This document shows positions 38,746 through 49,678 of a DNA stretch of 64,000 bases, one piece after another. Position 1 is the first letter of the stretch. Every line of letters starts with the position of its first letter. The position numbers and the translations under genes are program-made. The notes beneath the pieces were generated by a model. The model was not told where the DNA came from. It saw only the letters and a program-made list of their open reading frames with translations, and ran no database searches. The stretch comes from Mytilus trossulus (lineage: Eukaryota > Mollusca > Bivalvia > Mytilida > Mytilidae): the NCBI RefSeq assembly GCF_036588685.1, contig NC_086386.1, forward strand, positions 42,703,878 through 42,767,877, read 5' to 3'.

Positions 38746-39217
38746 GTAAATATAATATGAGGCAGGCAAAACCTGTGAATGGGGACGAAGTCTGTATGTA
38801 TTTTTTTTTTTAATTCAATCATGTTGATAAAAGAAACCGAAATACCGTACGTAACGTTCCCGATTTTGGCTCTGTTGTGAGGGAATTAGCTCTTTTTTTT
38901 TTACTTTGAAATAATTTCTTTGTGCATGTGACTACATTATAGTTTTTTAAAAGAATGATCCAATAAGGGAACACAGCTAGTCGAGTGTGCTCCAACGCTA
39001 GAGAGATTTAGATACAGACTTGTTATGATTTGTCAACCGAAATAAATCATTTCACTCTAAAAAAAAGAGTATGTAATTTATGTAATATATTCTGTTTTCT
39101 GTCTGACAGTCCGCATTTTCATATCCATACCAAACATTGGTCTTGCAATCATAGTAATTTTTGTTTTCAAATTTTAGTCGCATGAACTTTGTAATCAAAT
39201 TTTTTCGAGAAAAAAAA

Positions 39218-40515
39218 CTAGAGGCTCTAAAGAGTCTGTGTCGCTCACCTTGGTATATGTGAATTAAACAAAGGAAGCAGACAGTTTATGACAAAATTGT
39301 GTTTAGGTGATTGTGATGTGTTTGTACATCTTACTTTACTGAACATTCTTGCTGCTTACAATTATCTCTATCCATAATGAACTTGTCCGTGTAGTTTCAG
39401 TGGAAAATGTTAGTAAAAATTTACAAATTTTATGAAAATTGTTAAAAATTGATTATAAAGGACAATATCTTCTTAGGGGGTCAATTGACCATTTTGGTCA
39501 TTTTGACTTATTTTTGAGTCTTAAATTGCTGAACATTATTGCTGTTTACAGTTTATCTCCATCTATAATAATATTCAAGATAATAACCAAAAACAGTAAA
39601 ATTTCCTTAAAATTACCAATTTAGGGGCAGCAACCCAACAAGGGGTTGTCTAATTCATCTAAAAATTTCAGGGCAGATAGATCTTGACCAGACAAACAAT
39701 TTTACCCATGTCAGATTTGCTCTAAACGCTTTTGTTTTTGAGTTATAAGCCAAAAACTGCATTTTACCCCTATGTTCTATTTTTAGCCATGGCGGCCATC
39801 TTGGTTTGTTGGCCGGGTAACAAAACACAAATTTTAAACTAGATACATCAATGATGATTGTGGCCAAGTTTGGATTAATTTGGCCCGGTAGTTTCAGAGA
39901 AGAAGATTTTTGTAAAAGATCATGGAGATTTACGAAAAAAGGTTAAAAATTGACTATAAAGGATAATAACTCCTAAAGGGGTCAACTGACCATTTCAATC
40001 CTGTTAACTTATTTGTAAATCTTACTTTGCTGAACATTATTGCTGTTTACAGTTTATCTCCATCTATAATAATATTCAAGATAATAACCAAAAACAGTAA
40101 AATTTCCGTAAAATTACCAATTTAGGGGCAGCAACCCAACAATGGGTTGTCTGATTCATCTCAAAATTTCAGGGCAGATAGATCTTGACCAGACAAACAA
40201 TTTTACCCCCATGTTAGATTTGCTCTAAACGCTTTGGTTTTTGAGTTATAAGCCCAAAACTGCATTTTATCCCTATGTTCTATTTTTAGCCATGGCGGCC
40301 ATCTTGGTTGATTGGCCGGGTAACAAAACACAAATTTTAAACTAGATACATCAATGATGATTGTGGCCAAGTTTGGTTAAATTTGGCCCAGTAGTTTCAG
40401 AGGAGAAGATTTTTGTAAAAGTTAACGACAGACGACGGACGACAGACGACGGACGACGGACGACGGACGCCAAGTGATGAGAAAAGCTCACTTGGCCCTT
40501 CGGGCCCGGTGAGCT
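39218..40515 (+). repeat. 1.3-kb dispersed repeat with an internal ~500-bp tandem duplication
   Basis: Starts at ctagaggctctaaagagtct and ends in a GACGGAC tract, then agctcacttggcccttcggg and cggtgagct. The halves from about 39444 and 39945 are close copies. No open frame. A degraded copy of its 3' end lies at about 42260-42475. Confidence 0.75.
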
Positions 40516-41091
40516 AAAAACGAGACAAAAGACACCCATTTTTTAGTTGATCATTAGGAAGATTAATGTCAGCAGTTTCTAAATAGATATCACTCCAAGG
40601 CATTAAAATTTTGTTTAATCCAAGTTTTAGGAGGATATGTGATATTTTAACCCCCAGCAATAACTATGGTAAATAAATGCAGAATGTTGCCATTGCTACA
40701 CTTAAAAGGAATTATATTTCACCCTTTTCACTTTTGAAATTGATTATATACATAATTTTATGCACATGCACAACACAAACAGTTACGTTAATGTATTAAA
40801 ACACATGGAATAAAAGTTGATAAAACATTTTGTGGTTTAATTTTTATTTTTATTATCAAACTGTGGTGTGCTAGCGCTACCTTGAACAATTAAAAAAATG
40901 AAATGTTTGGACTAGTAAACGTCTTTTTTTCTAGACGGGTTTATTGAATAAGAATAATTTAACTAAATGTGTACTGAGAGATACATAACTAAATCTGGGG
41001 GGTCATGATTTATTCTTTAGTTGTTATTGGCATAGTTCTAGCGTTCTAGAGTTTCTGCCCCTATCAATCTTTTGAGTTGTATATAAAAAAT

Positions 41092-41345
41092 ACAACCCCA
41101 GAAAATGTGATATGATTGCTTATGAGACAACTCTCCACAAGAAACCAAATGACACAGAAATCAACAGCTTAAGATCACCGTACGGCCACTGACAATGAAC
41201 AAAGCCCAAACCACATAGTTAGCCAGAAAAAGCCTCGAAATCCCAAAATTAATGTAAAACTAAGTAACTATGTACAAAAAAATGAACACATATGTAACCA
41301 GCAATAAACGACAACCACTGAGTTACAGACCCCTGACTTTAACTC
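41092..41345 (-). repeat. Same dispersed repeat
   Basis: Minus copy with gtgatatgattgcttatgag and ccgtacggccactgacaatg. Further repeat-like sequence continues to about 41800, which explains the long open frame on that strand. Confidence 0.6.
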
Positions 41346-41833
41346 ATCAGATGGATACAAATATAAAATTAAATACATATAACCACAAAATGTGGACATG
41401 ACCGGGTACCTGAACATCCAGACACCAAAAAGACACTCAGTACAGACTTGAAAGTACTTGTAGTTACTGACAGCTAGTTTTAAGTCATTAAAAACTAAAA
41501 TATAAAAAATCATGCATATTCCGAAAGAAATTTTACAGTTTAATTGTTCTTGAGGGGTGTTGTTTCTAAATTGTCTAATGTTGGATGAAGGCTTAGCGCT
41601 CACAAAACGGTTTAACCCTGTCTTTTGTATGTGTCTGTTATAAGTTACGAGGTTGTAGTTCAATGGTATTCGTTGTTTTTTTAAAAGAAAATTGTTTTTA
41701 TTAAATATTAATAAAAGCTTAGTATATTCCGGCTTCGGCCTGTTATGACTAACTGTACTGTATTGGCCTTTCACAATGTTAAAGGTTGTCAGTGGCATAG
41801 TGTATCTATGTATATATGTACTGAATTGCGTAT

Positions 41834-42135
41834 GCAGCAACCATTTGATTTTCTGGGTGGGGGGAGGAGGTGGGCTATGGATTTTTTTCTCGACACCCTA
41901 TTTTTCGCCTTCGGCGAAGAACAATTAATTTTTTTGGCGACAAGTCGAAAACATTTTTTTTTCTTTCAATGTAAGCATTATATAAATTAGCAGCTGAGGG
42001 TGAAACAAACATTTTTTTTTTCTCAGGGTCAAAAACAAATAATTTTTTCACCAAAAACAGGAAACAAAACCTTTTTTTCCCCAAAAAACTATAGCCCCCC
42101 CCCCCCCCCCCCCCAGAAAATCAAATGGTTGCTGC
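41834..42135. mobile_element. MITE with GCAGCAACCATTTGATTTTC inverted termini
   Basis: Inverted termini of about 24 bp frame a 302-bp non-coding interior with A/T homopolymers and a C run of over 20 bases near 42092-42113. The C tract may be unreliable in assembly. Confidence 0.75.
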
Positions 42136-43019
42136 CTTACAACCACTTTATTTTAACTGGTAAATAGTCCTCTCTGTGGCAATCACACTAACTTTTCTCA
42201 TTTTTGTGTTTTGATCATTAATTTTCTTTCAATATACTAGGTTCTTTTTTAGCCATTTTTATTTAACAATATAAAAGTACTCAAATGAAGTAACGTATGA
42301 ACCAATGGGATCCTATTGCCCTCGACTATAAAATAATAAAAGGTCATGATCGCACTTTTCGTTCATATTGGCTTAGTTATTTCAGAGAATAACATCTGTG
42401 TAAAAATTAATGAACGATGGGCGACGATGAAGGATAATGGACGCCAAGTAATGAGAAAAATTCATTTGAACATTAAGATAAGTGATTGTTGAATCTATGT
42501 ACAAGTATGTTTATAAATATAAAGCTTCATTTAACTTATTTTGCTATCAAAGACCTTAAACTTTCAGTAATCCAGTTTAAACAAGTACTTAGCTACAGGC
42601 TCGTCTAAATAATGAAAAAAAAAAACAATTGAAAAACAACTGGCTAAAGTGACTTAGGCCTTACATGAGTTCCTTTTTATGTGTTGGTCCTAATTGGTCA
42701 CAAGCTCTTCGACTATTTCAGTGCTTAAACATCCTTTGCTTTCACATATTCAGCTTTGCTATATAGTTTTTGTTGAAAGTAAATATACGAATGTGCTCGG
42801 GGCGCATGACATTTATAAAGAGTTGTTTTTATTTTGTTATATGACTAGATCATTGAATACCAAGTCGGATTTTCTGATATAAAAATCACCTTGCAAACAC
42901 CGTTTCGGTTATTTGTGAGGAGAATAATAAAACGTTTTCATTGGAAAAATAGTTGTTCACTGTATCTAAAATCAACCTTTAATAAAACAACAAAGTCATT
43001 TATTTCAAATTTAAAATGT

Positions 43020-43222
43020 GAAGCAGGATCTGCTTAACCTTCTGTAGCACATGAGATCACCCTAGTTTTTGGTGGGGTTCGTGTTGCTCATTCTTTAGTT
43101 TTCTATGTTGTGTCATGTGTGCTATTGTTTGTCTTTTTTGTTTTTAGCCATGGTGTTTTCAGTTTATTTTCGATTTATGATTTCGACTGTCCCTCTGGTA
43201 TCTTTCGTCCCTCTTTTACTGT
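43020..43222 (+). mobile_element. Retroelement 3' end, second subfamily, tail only
   Basis: Matches 14410-14630 (aggatctgct, ttttggtggggttc, gtatctttcgtccctc) with no coding part. Confidence 0.6.
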
Positions 43223-43437
43223 AATTTTAATATGCAAATAGTTATTACATACAACTTAACATCTAGAACACGTTTAATAATACGGACATAAATCGGATAA
43301 AGAGTCATAATTAATTACAATTCGTGTAGAAGATCATAAAATCAAAATTGAAAGATTGAAATATAATGACATTTAACATATTTTTTTTTCTGAAATCAGG
43401 TTTAACTTATCCTGTTATTTTCCTTCTCTGTCGCCCA

Positions 43438-46079
43438 TTATATAGTTTTTCTCTTTGAAAACCGTCTAACGTCTTTTGGATACAAGTTTACTGTCTCATT
43501 GTATACCGGATTATCTACGACACCAATCTCCGTCGTTGGGCTTCTGACATCTTTTAAATTTAGTGTATTATAGTTCATTGGTCTACCGATTTCATCATAG
43601 GTAGATTTCTTGGTCATATATTCCTCATTTTGTATTCCTGTAACTTTGTCAAGCTTTGATAACGAGGTTCCTTTACGTGCAAACGCTACTTTCATTGACT
43701 GTGCAAAAGGCATTGGTCGTAAGTATCCATCTGAATATTCACTTTTTACCTCACTCTGTTGGTCACTGGAGCCTTTAACCGTACTGTTTAGGTCCTTGGT
43801 ACTTTCTTCTGCACTATTCGATTGATTTCGATGACTTGTTTGCCGTAATGATTGGTATTGGGAGCTACATCGTTTTAAACTAGTACTACTTGGTGTGTTA
43901 CTACTTTTGGTATGAACTGTGCTACCAAGACTTTCTGCTATTTCGAAGTACGAGTGACGAAATAGATGTCTGGAAGTCAAAGTGTTCATAGCTGATTCGT
44001 CTATTTCGTTGTAAACACCGTCATTTCTCTCTCCATCTTGTTGGTTTCCTCGACTGTTTTCATTTGTATTTAATTCATTATCTTTCTGTTGATTTAGTAA
44101 AACCTTCTTTCGTCTTTTTCGATACTTATGTAATAGTCCAAATAAAATGAACAGACTTAGCAGTACAATGATGGAAATAAGTACAAGTTCCCGCAATGTT
44201 ATTGCTAAAAGTTGATAAAAAAAGTTAAATAAAAAAAATATTATTCCCCAATCTCCATAATAATATTGCTATTTTCTGTCAAATATCAGGTATGATTACA
44301 TACAGTCATACATTCATATATTCTTTTAGTTATAAAATATTCATGTATATTTTGTTTTGTTTACGAACTAGTACCAAGATATGATCGTTATGTTGAAAAA
44401 TAACTTGTGAGTGTTTCCAGACGATAATAAAAACGCATGTATGAATGGTAGTGGCGAACATTGAATTCTGAGAAATACCAAAAGTAAAGATAGGGTTAAT
44501 ATACAAAATTTTTGTACAAGTTTAAAATCGTTGATATTTACGTTTTTCTATGAGAAATATTTTTAACAAAAACATTGTAAACAGCTCACTGTTATACTTG
44601 TAAGCGAGCAAACATTTTTAATAATTGAATAAATATCATACATTGACATGTGAAAAACACGATATATTTTTAATAAACCCATTCACAGAGAAATATTAAC
44701 TTGAGATCGCTGAACATAATTCTGGTTTATATAAAGACCCAATTACAAATGGGTTCACCTTCAATGACAAAGGTTCAAAAATGGAAATCTATCATTTTTC
44801 TGACGATTTCAGTCGTTCTATGTCTTGTTGATATTTTTATATTTTTTTTTTCATTACTTTTACATTATGTAACAAATAGATTTTTCATGTATGCTGGTAG
44901 AATAAATAGTCATACTCACAAATATCAACATCGCAATCTTTTTTGTTTTTAAGACCTGGAGTGCTTTTTGCTATATCTGATAAATAAATATCAACCATTT
45001 TTAGAAAGTATTGATTGATATTTAATATGCTTATAATAAAACATTGTTTAGTGAACTTAATTATAGGTTAGACAATACTTGGCCATGTTTTATGAAGTTT
45101 TAAGCACAAGGTGAAGCCAACTGGATTGGCATGAACAATAAACAGGAAATAGACCTATAGGTGTAGTGAGTTAAAGGATGTTATTGAGTGGACAGTATCA
45201 AATGCAATTCAGGGGTTTGTTAATTTTTATTTTTACACCGTTTGCAGGAACGAAAAAAAAATGCCCTTCAGAATCCCCCCAAAATATTTTTTTTATCTTC
45301 TTAACCCATAATGCATTTGATTTTCTTTTATTCAAGTGGATGCCATGTCTTCAATTTTCCCAACTACATACTAGGTTAGTAGTTTGTTAGGTGTAGATAT
45401 AGCCGTTTTTTACTATTTGTTATGATGAATATTAGACAGAGAAGATGTCTCATTTTTTTCCAAATCACGGGTATTTTCTTAGATCTTTAAACTAATCTGT
45501 TCATATATATTCCTGATTCATCTATCAGTTATTTTTCCTATTCATGTATAGATCAGTCACAAAGTATAAAATAAAGGCAACAGTAATATACCGCTGTTTA
45601 AAAATCAATTGAGAGAAAACAAAGACATTATAAGAAAACAACGGTTGGGTGTTGTTTATTTTTGAGTTATTTGTTGTTTAGTTTTGAGCTAATTTTTTTT
45701 TAGTTTTAAGTAAGAAACAATTTTGATTAAATCAAACATTTGACCAGTTAGCAGTCTTACGATGTATTGACATGTGCAAACTTAGCAGTGGTGATCTGAT
45801 ATTATCTACGAATCACTAGGTTTAATGGTATAACGTAGATGTGGTAGATATTGTGTTGTTTTTGTCATTCTTGTTTATACAATTATAATACCAAATCGCA
45901 TCTCATAATTTGTTAAATTTGCAAATAAGCGACACCAAGAACTTTGCCAATGTATTGATATGTTAATCAAAACATTGATTCAAGTTTCTTATCATTACTA
46001 CATTGACACTAAATAAACACACCGACAACCTGATCGTCTGTATTACCATCTATAGGAGGATTTGTCTTTTCTGTTTCGT
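43438..46079 (-). CDS. Receptor-like protein, 3' end: juxtamembrane exons, membrane helix, tyrosine-rich tail
   Basis: The last exon, 44204-43438, begins after TTTTAG. It encodes a membrane helix (LVLISIIVLLSLFILFGLL), a basic stop-transfer stretch (KYRKRRKK) and a cytoplasmic tail of about 220 residues ending in TAA. The tail has several YxxI/L motifs (YNEI, YFEI, YQSL, YDEI, YNTL) plus DNPVYNE, as in signalling or endocytic receptors. Two upstream exons of 57 nt each fit in frame: 44976-44920 (IAKSTPGLKNKKDCDVDI) and 46079-46023 (ETEKTNPPIDGNTDDQVV), both phase 1 to phase 1 with GT-AG borders. They are inferred from splice sites only. Ectodomain exons farther right were not recognised. Tails of this style occur in bivalve MEGF/scavenger-receptor-like proteins as I recall, so that is a guess. 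The last exon is solid; the small exons are about 0.45. Confidence 0.65.
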
Positions 46080-46479
46080 CTAAAACAATAGAACTCATAT
46101 TAAAGTTGTATGACGTTCATTAATACATAATACCAAAAGAAAATATGAAAGAGGGTTGCATTTTTTTTTATGGGGGTAGTGGGTCTTCATTTCCATATAT
46201 TTTTTTTCATTTGTAGGCCATTTGTCTGCATTCTATTTTAGAGCAAATGAAATGTCAATCGGCTCGAAAGCAAAGCAAAGCAACGACAAACAAAGTTAGA
46301 CACCCTTTGTGTTCTTTCAACCGAAAGTAACGCCCTTGCCAATGTTGGGAGCCCGTTTAGTTTTGCTAGATGGACGAATAAGTTGTTATGTCCAGTCTGA
46401 ATGGGTACGTTTAATTCGATTCAACATGTTGAGAGTATGCTACCTCTCTGTACGTTAAGAACTCTTGCAACAACGCTAT

Positions 46480-47240
46480 GAAGGGCCACTAATTGGCTTG
46501 TTTCAAGTCTTTAAAAATGTTTTTATTGGTTTTAATATTGATTCTGTTATCAGAAAACTCCTGTATCTTTGCATTGCAGAAGGTTATGTTTTTCTCTTAC
46601 TTTTAAGAAAGTCGTTACACTAAATCCATATGATGTTGAATGTGTACAGATTGATATTTTAGTCTTGGATGCATGTTTTTTTTAGTTGAGCTCTTTCAAA
46701 CTGATTTTTATGTTTAATTCTTATGTTTTATTTTACACCACTATCACAGGTTAGCGTTATCGTTCGTGTCTTCAAACTAGTTTAACCCAGCCACATAGTA
46801 TATCTGCCTGTCTCAAGTCCGGAGCCGGTAGTTGAACAGTTGTCGTGTTTCGCTATTTCTCACATTTGTTATTCGTTTATTGTTTTGAAAAGTAATTAAA
46901 GTTTTGTGGTGTTGCACCACTGTCCATGATTAGAGGAAGGGTTAGTGTCTTCAAACTTGTTTAACCCCGCAACATTGGTACATGTATGTTAATGTCCCAA
47001 GTCTGTACGTACACGTAGCCTGTAATGCGGTGGTTGTCGTTCAATGCTGTAAAATGTTTTGTTTTCATTCATTCTTTTGTACTAAGATCGGGCCGTTATT
47101 TTTCTCGTTTGAATTTGATTTACATTTGTCATTTTAGGGCCTTTTATAGCTGACCAGGTTGTTAGCTTAATTTTGGTCATTGTTGAAAGCCTTAAGATGA
47201 CCTATTATCAATTTCTATGACATTTGGAGAGTTGATAATC
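46480..47240 (+). mobile_element. Retroelement 3' end (C-terminal relic plus dispersed-repeat tail)
   Basis: 46500-46620 encodes FKNVFIGFNIDSVIR and EGYVFLL, resembling LKIAYFGVNIESLIR and TGYVLL at 37420-37510. It continues into the dispersed-repeat tail (aaccccgcaacatt, gccttttatagctgac). This is the link that ties the dispersed repeat to retroelement tails. Confidence 0.45.
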
Positions 47241-47544
47241 TGACCATCGCCTTTCAAACATAATACCTCACCATGATTGAACAATTCGTTTGACGGTGAA
47301 AATGTTGAGCTATGTGATAATATGTTTTCGTTTTGTGGGTTTTATGTTGCTCATATAAAAATGAAGGTGTTGTATGATTTACAACAAACCAAATGACAAA
47401 GTGTTTTTTTAATCGATTGTTAGTTTTTTTGTTGTTTCTTTTTTGTTACTAAGGCGTTGTCAATAACTGTTCGACTGCTCGATGAGTTTTGAATAACATT
47501 TGACGTATTTGGTCGTGTTTTGACTATCGTCAGACGAAAACTGA

Positions 47545-47790
47545 AAAATATGACAACTCTCCATCCAAGTCACAACTCTTTAAATTAAACTATTATAGGT
47601 CAGAGTACGGTCTTCAAAACAATGCATTGTCTCACAACGACCAACAAGCTATAAAGGGCCCCAACAATTACTAGTGTAGAACCATTCAAACGGGACAAAC
47701 CGACGATCTGATTTATATAAAAAAAAACGGGAAACGAGAAACACTTATGAAACTACTGAACATCAGATTCCTGACTTAGCTAATATAGGT
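47545..47790 (-). repeat. Same dispersed repeat
   Basis: Degraded minus copy (tatgacaactctccatccaa, agagtacggtcttcaaaac, agctataaagggcccc). Confidence 0.55.
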
Positions 47791-49593
47791 GCAAACAATT
47801 GCATACATGATGTTTGCTTTTTTGTAAGAATAAAACTTAACTTGAGCAGAATAAAAACAAGGAAAGAGAAGATACATTTCAACTTGAACATCTAAAAAGA
47901 ATTTATAGAAATACCGAGCAGCTAGGTTACTTCAAAAAGTGGATTATTAAAAAAAAATCATGACAGAATCAAACGCTTGATTGATTATATCAACCAACAG
48001 GACGAATTTAAACTTAAAATATCATTTGATAAACCTTAATTTATACTTTACAATTAAATATTCGGAAATAAAGGAGAGTCACAATATGGTTTCTTCTTAT
48101 CCCCTAGTATTCATATTCATATTATCAATAGTCGATTGTTTGCATGTTCAAGAACTGATATTTTATCATTTCAAAATTACATTTCTAGCACTTATCGAAC
48201 ATAACCAACCTTTTGTGCACTTTACAAACTCCATATGGAAGACCTTTCACTTGCTTGACACTGAAAACAAAACAAAGTAAATAAGTCATGCTATTGATAA
48301 TTATCCATTCCATATTTATTTTGAAAAGGAAATTAAATAAAAACACTCGAGAAAAATCAAAAAAATCATATATAATTTATTAGATAAAAAACAGGAAATA
48401 ATTCAATATGAAATATTTGTATATAGAGAAACATAAATAAACATCCGGAATAGAAATCAAAATGAGGTACTTCCTAACAATGTAACCTTGGAAGTGTCTC
48501 TGTTACAAGTATCAAAAAATGTTTCCATCTACTATGTAAGCGGATAAAAACAATTTGTACAAGGGCTTCGTCTTATTTGCTTCAGTTAACGTTTAAAACT
48601 TGCGAACGATGTAGAATATTTTTGACACATGTTACTCATTTGTATCTAGTTGTATATGCAAATTTTATGTCAATAGGATTTTTTAATAACTACCAATTTT
48701 TGTACCAGAAAAAAATAGAGCACTTGCTGATAGCAAGCTAAATTACACTTAATATTTTAACATAATGATTGTCTACTAAAACAAAACTTCCATAAACACA
48801 TTTTTGCGAACTGACTTGCTCTTTATGTATAAAATTACAAATACCTGTACAATGTATGTCTGGAAGTGTACATATTTTGTCCCTGAACAGAAACAAATTT
48901 GCTATATATCTTTAGACTTTAAAATCTTTGTACAATTACATTATTCTTCAAAATATAATTTAAACAAATCTGAACGATAGTTGTTAAAAATCACTATTGA
49001 TTTTGCCATTCAATTAGGGACTTTCTGTGTTTAATTTTCCTCAGAGTTTTGTATTTTTGTAATTTCACTTTTTAATTTAAGTTCCAAGTGATAGATTGGT
49101 TCAACATATTGACTAACCCTTTAATAAGAAATTAGAGGTTTTTATTTATATCATTGTATATTGTATATTAATATCGTAGGACAATATAATTAGAACAAAA
49201 CATACTTGAACTTGATAAACAATTTGAAAGGCAGATCAACCATTTGGTTTATAATTTTTGAAAGTTGCAATTTATCAATTGATATAGAAATAGAAATATA
49301 CATAACACAATTCATAAAAAATAAATAAATAGTTCTGGTAACATACTTTTTTATATGTTAAGCAGATCAATTTTTAATCTCATCGTAATGTAAGTGTTAC
49401 ATATCAATGTATCTAAATCCGTGTTATTTGGATATATGTTAATACTGGCACAATACTTATTGTAGCTTTTTCATTGTCTTTCACTGCTGTGGGTATTTGA
49501 CATTTTTGAGAAATGTTGTCAAACATGTTGTAACAATATAAAGTAATTGTTCTATCATATTTGTAGCAAACAGCTGCTTCGGGCACAAAACAC

Positions 49594-49649
49594 TATATAA
49601 AATTGAACTGAATCTTGAGTATCGTCAGCATCCCGAAAAAAACGTCAAA
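49594..49649 (+). promoter_or_regulatory. TATA box and conserved 5'UTR block of the KYGG gene
   Basis: TATATAAAA at 49594-49602 lies 85 bases before the ATG. It is followed by ATCGTCAG at 49621 and CGTCAAA at 49643. The inverted paralogue has the same order and nearly the same spacing, so these are probably promoter or transcript-leader elements. Confidence 0.6.
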
Positions 49650-49678
49650 GTGAAGTGGTAAACAGAAATATTACAGAC

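Larger units (their letters stand above)
46080..49590. other. No supported gene; receptor ectodomain exons may hide here
   Basis: Apart from the retroelement pieces at 46480-47240 and 47545-47790 the region is very A+T-rich. I looked for Cys-rich minus-strand exons and found none convincing. The frame at 47981-48280 has no recognisable feature. Confidence 0.45.

Noticed and set aside
41268..41840. 190-codon minus-strand frame
   Set aside because: It lies in dispersed-repeat sequence, shows no domain, and its composition is like neighbouring non-coding DNA.
47981..48280. 99-codon plus-strand frame as a small membrane protein
   Set aside because: A+T-rich, with no convincing signal peptide at its start, no conserved motif and no paralogue in the window.
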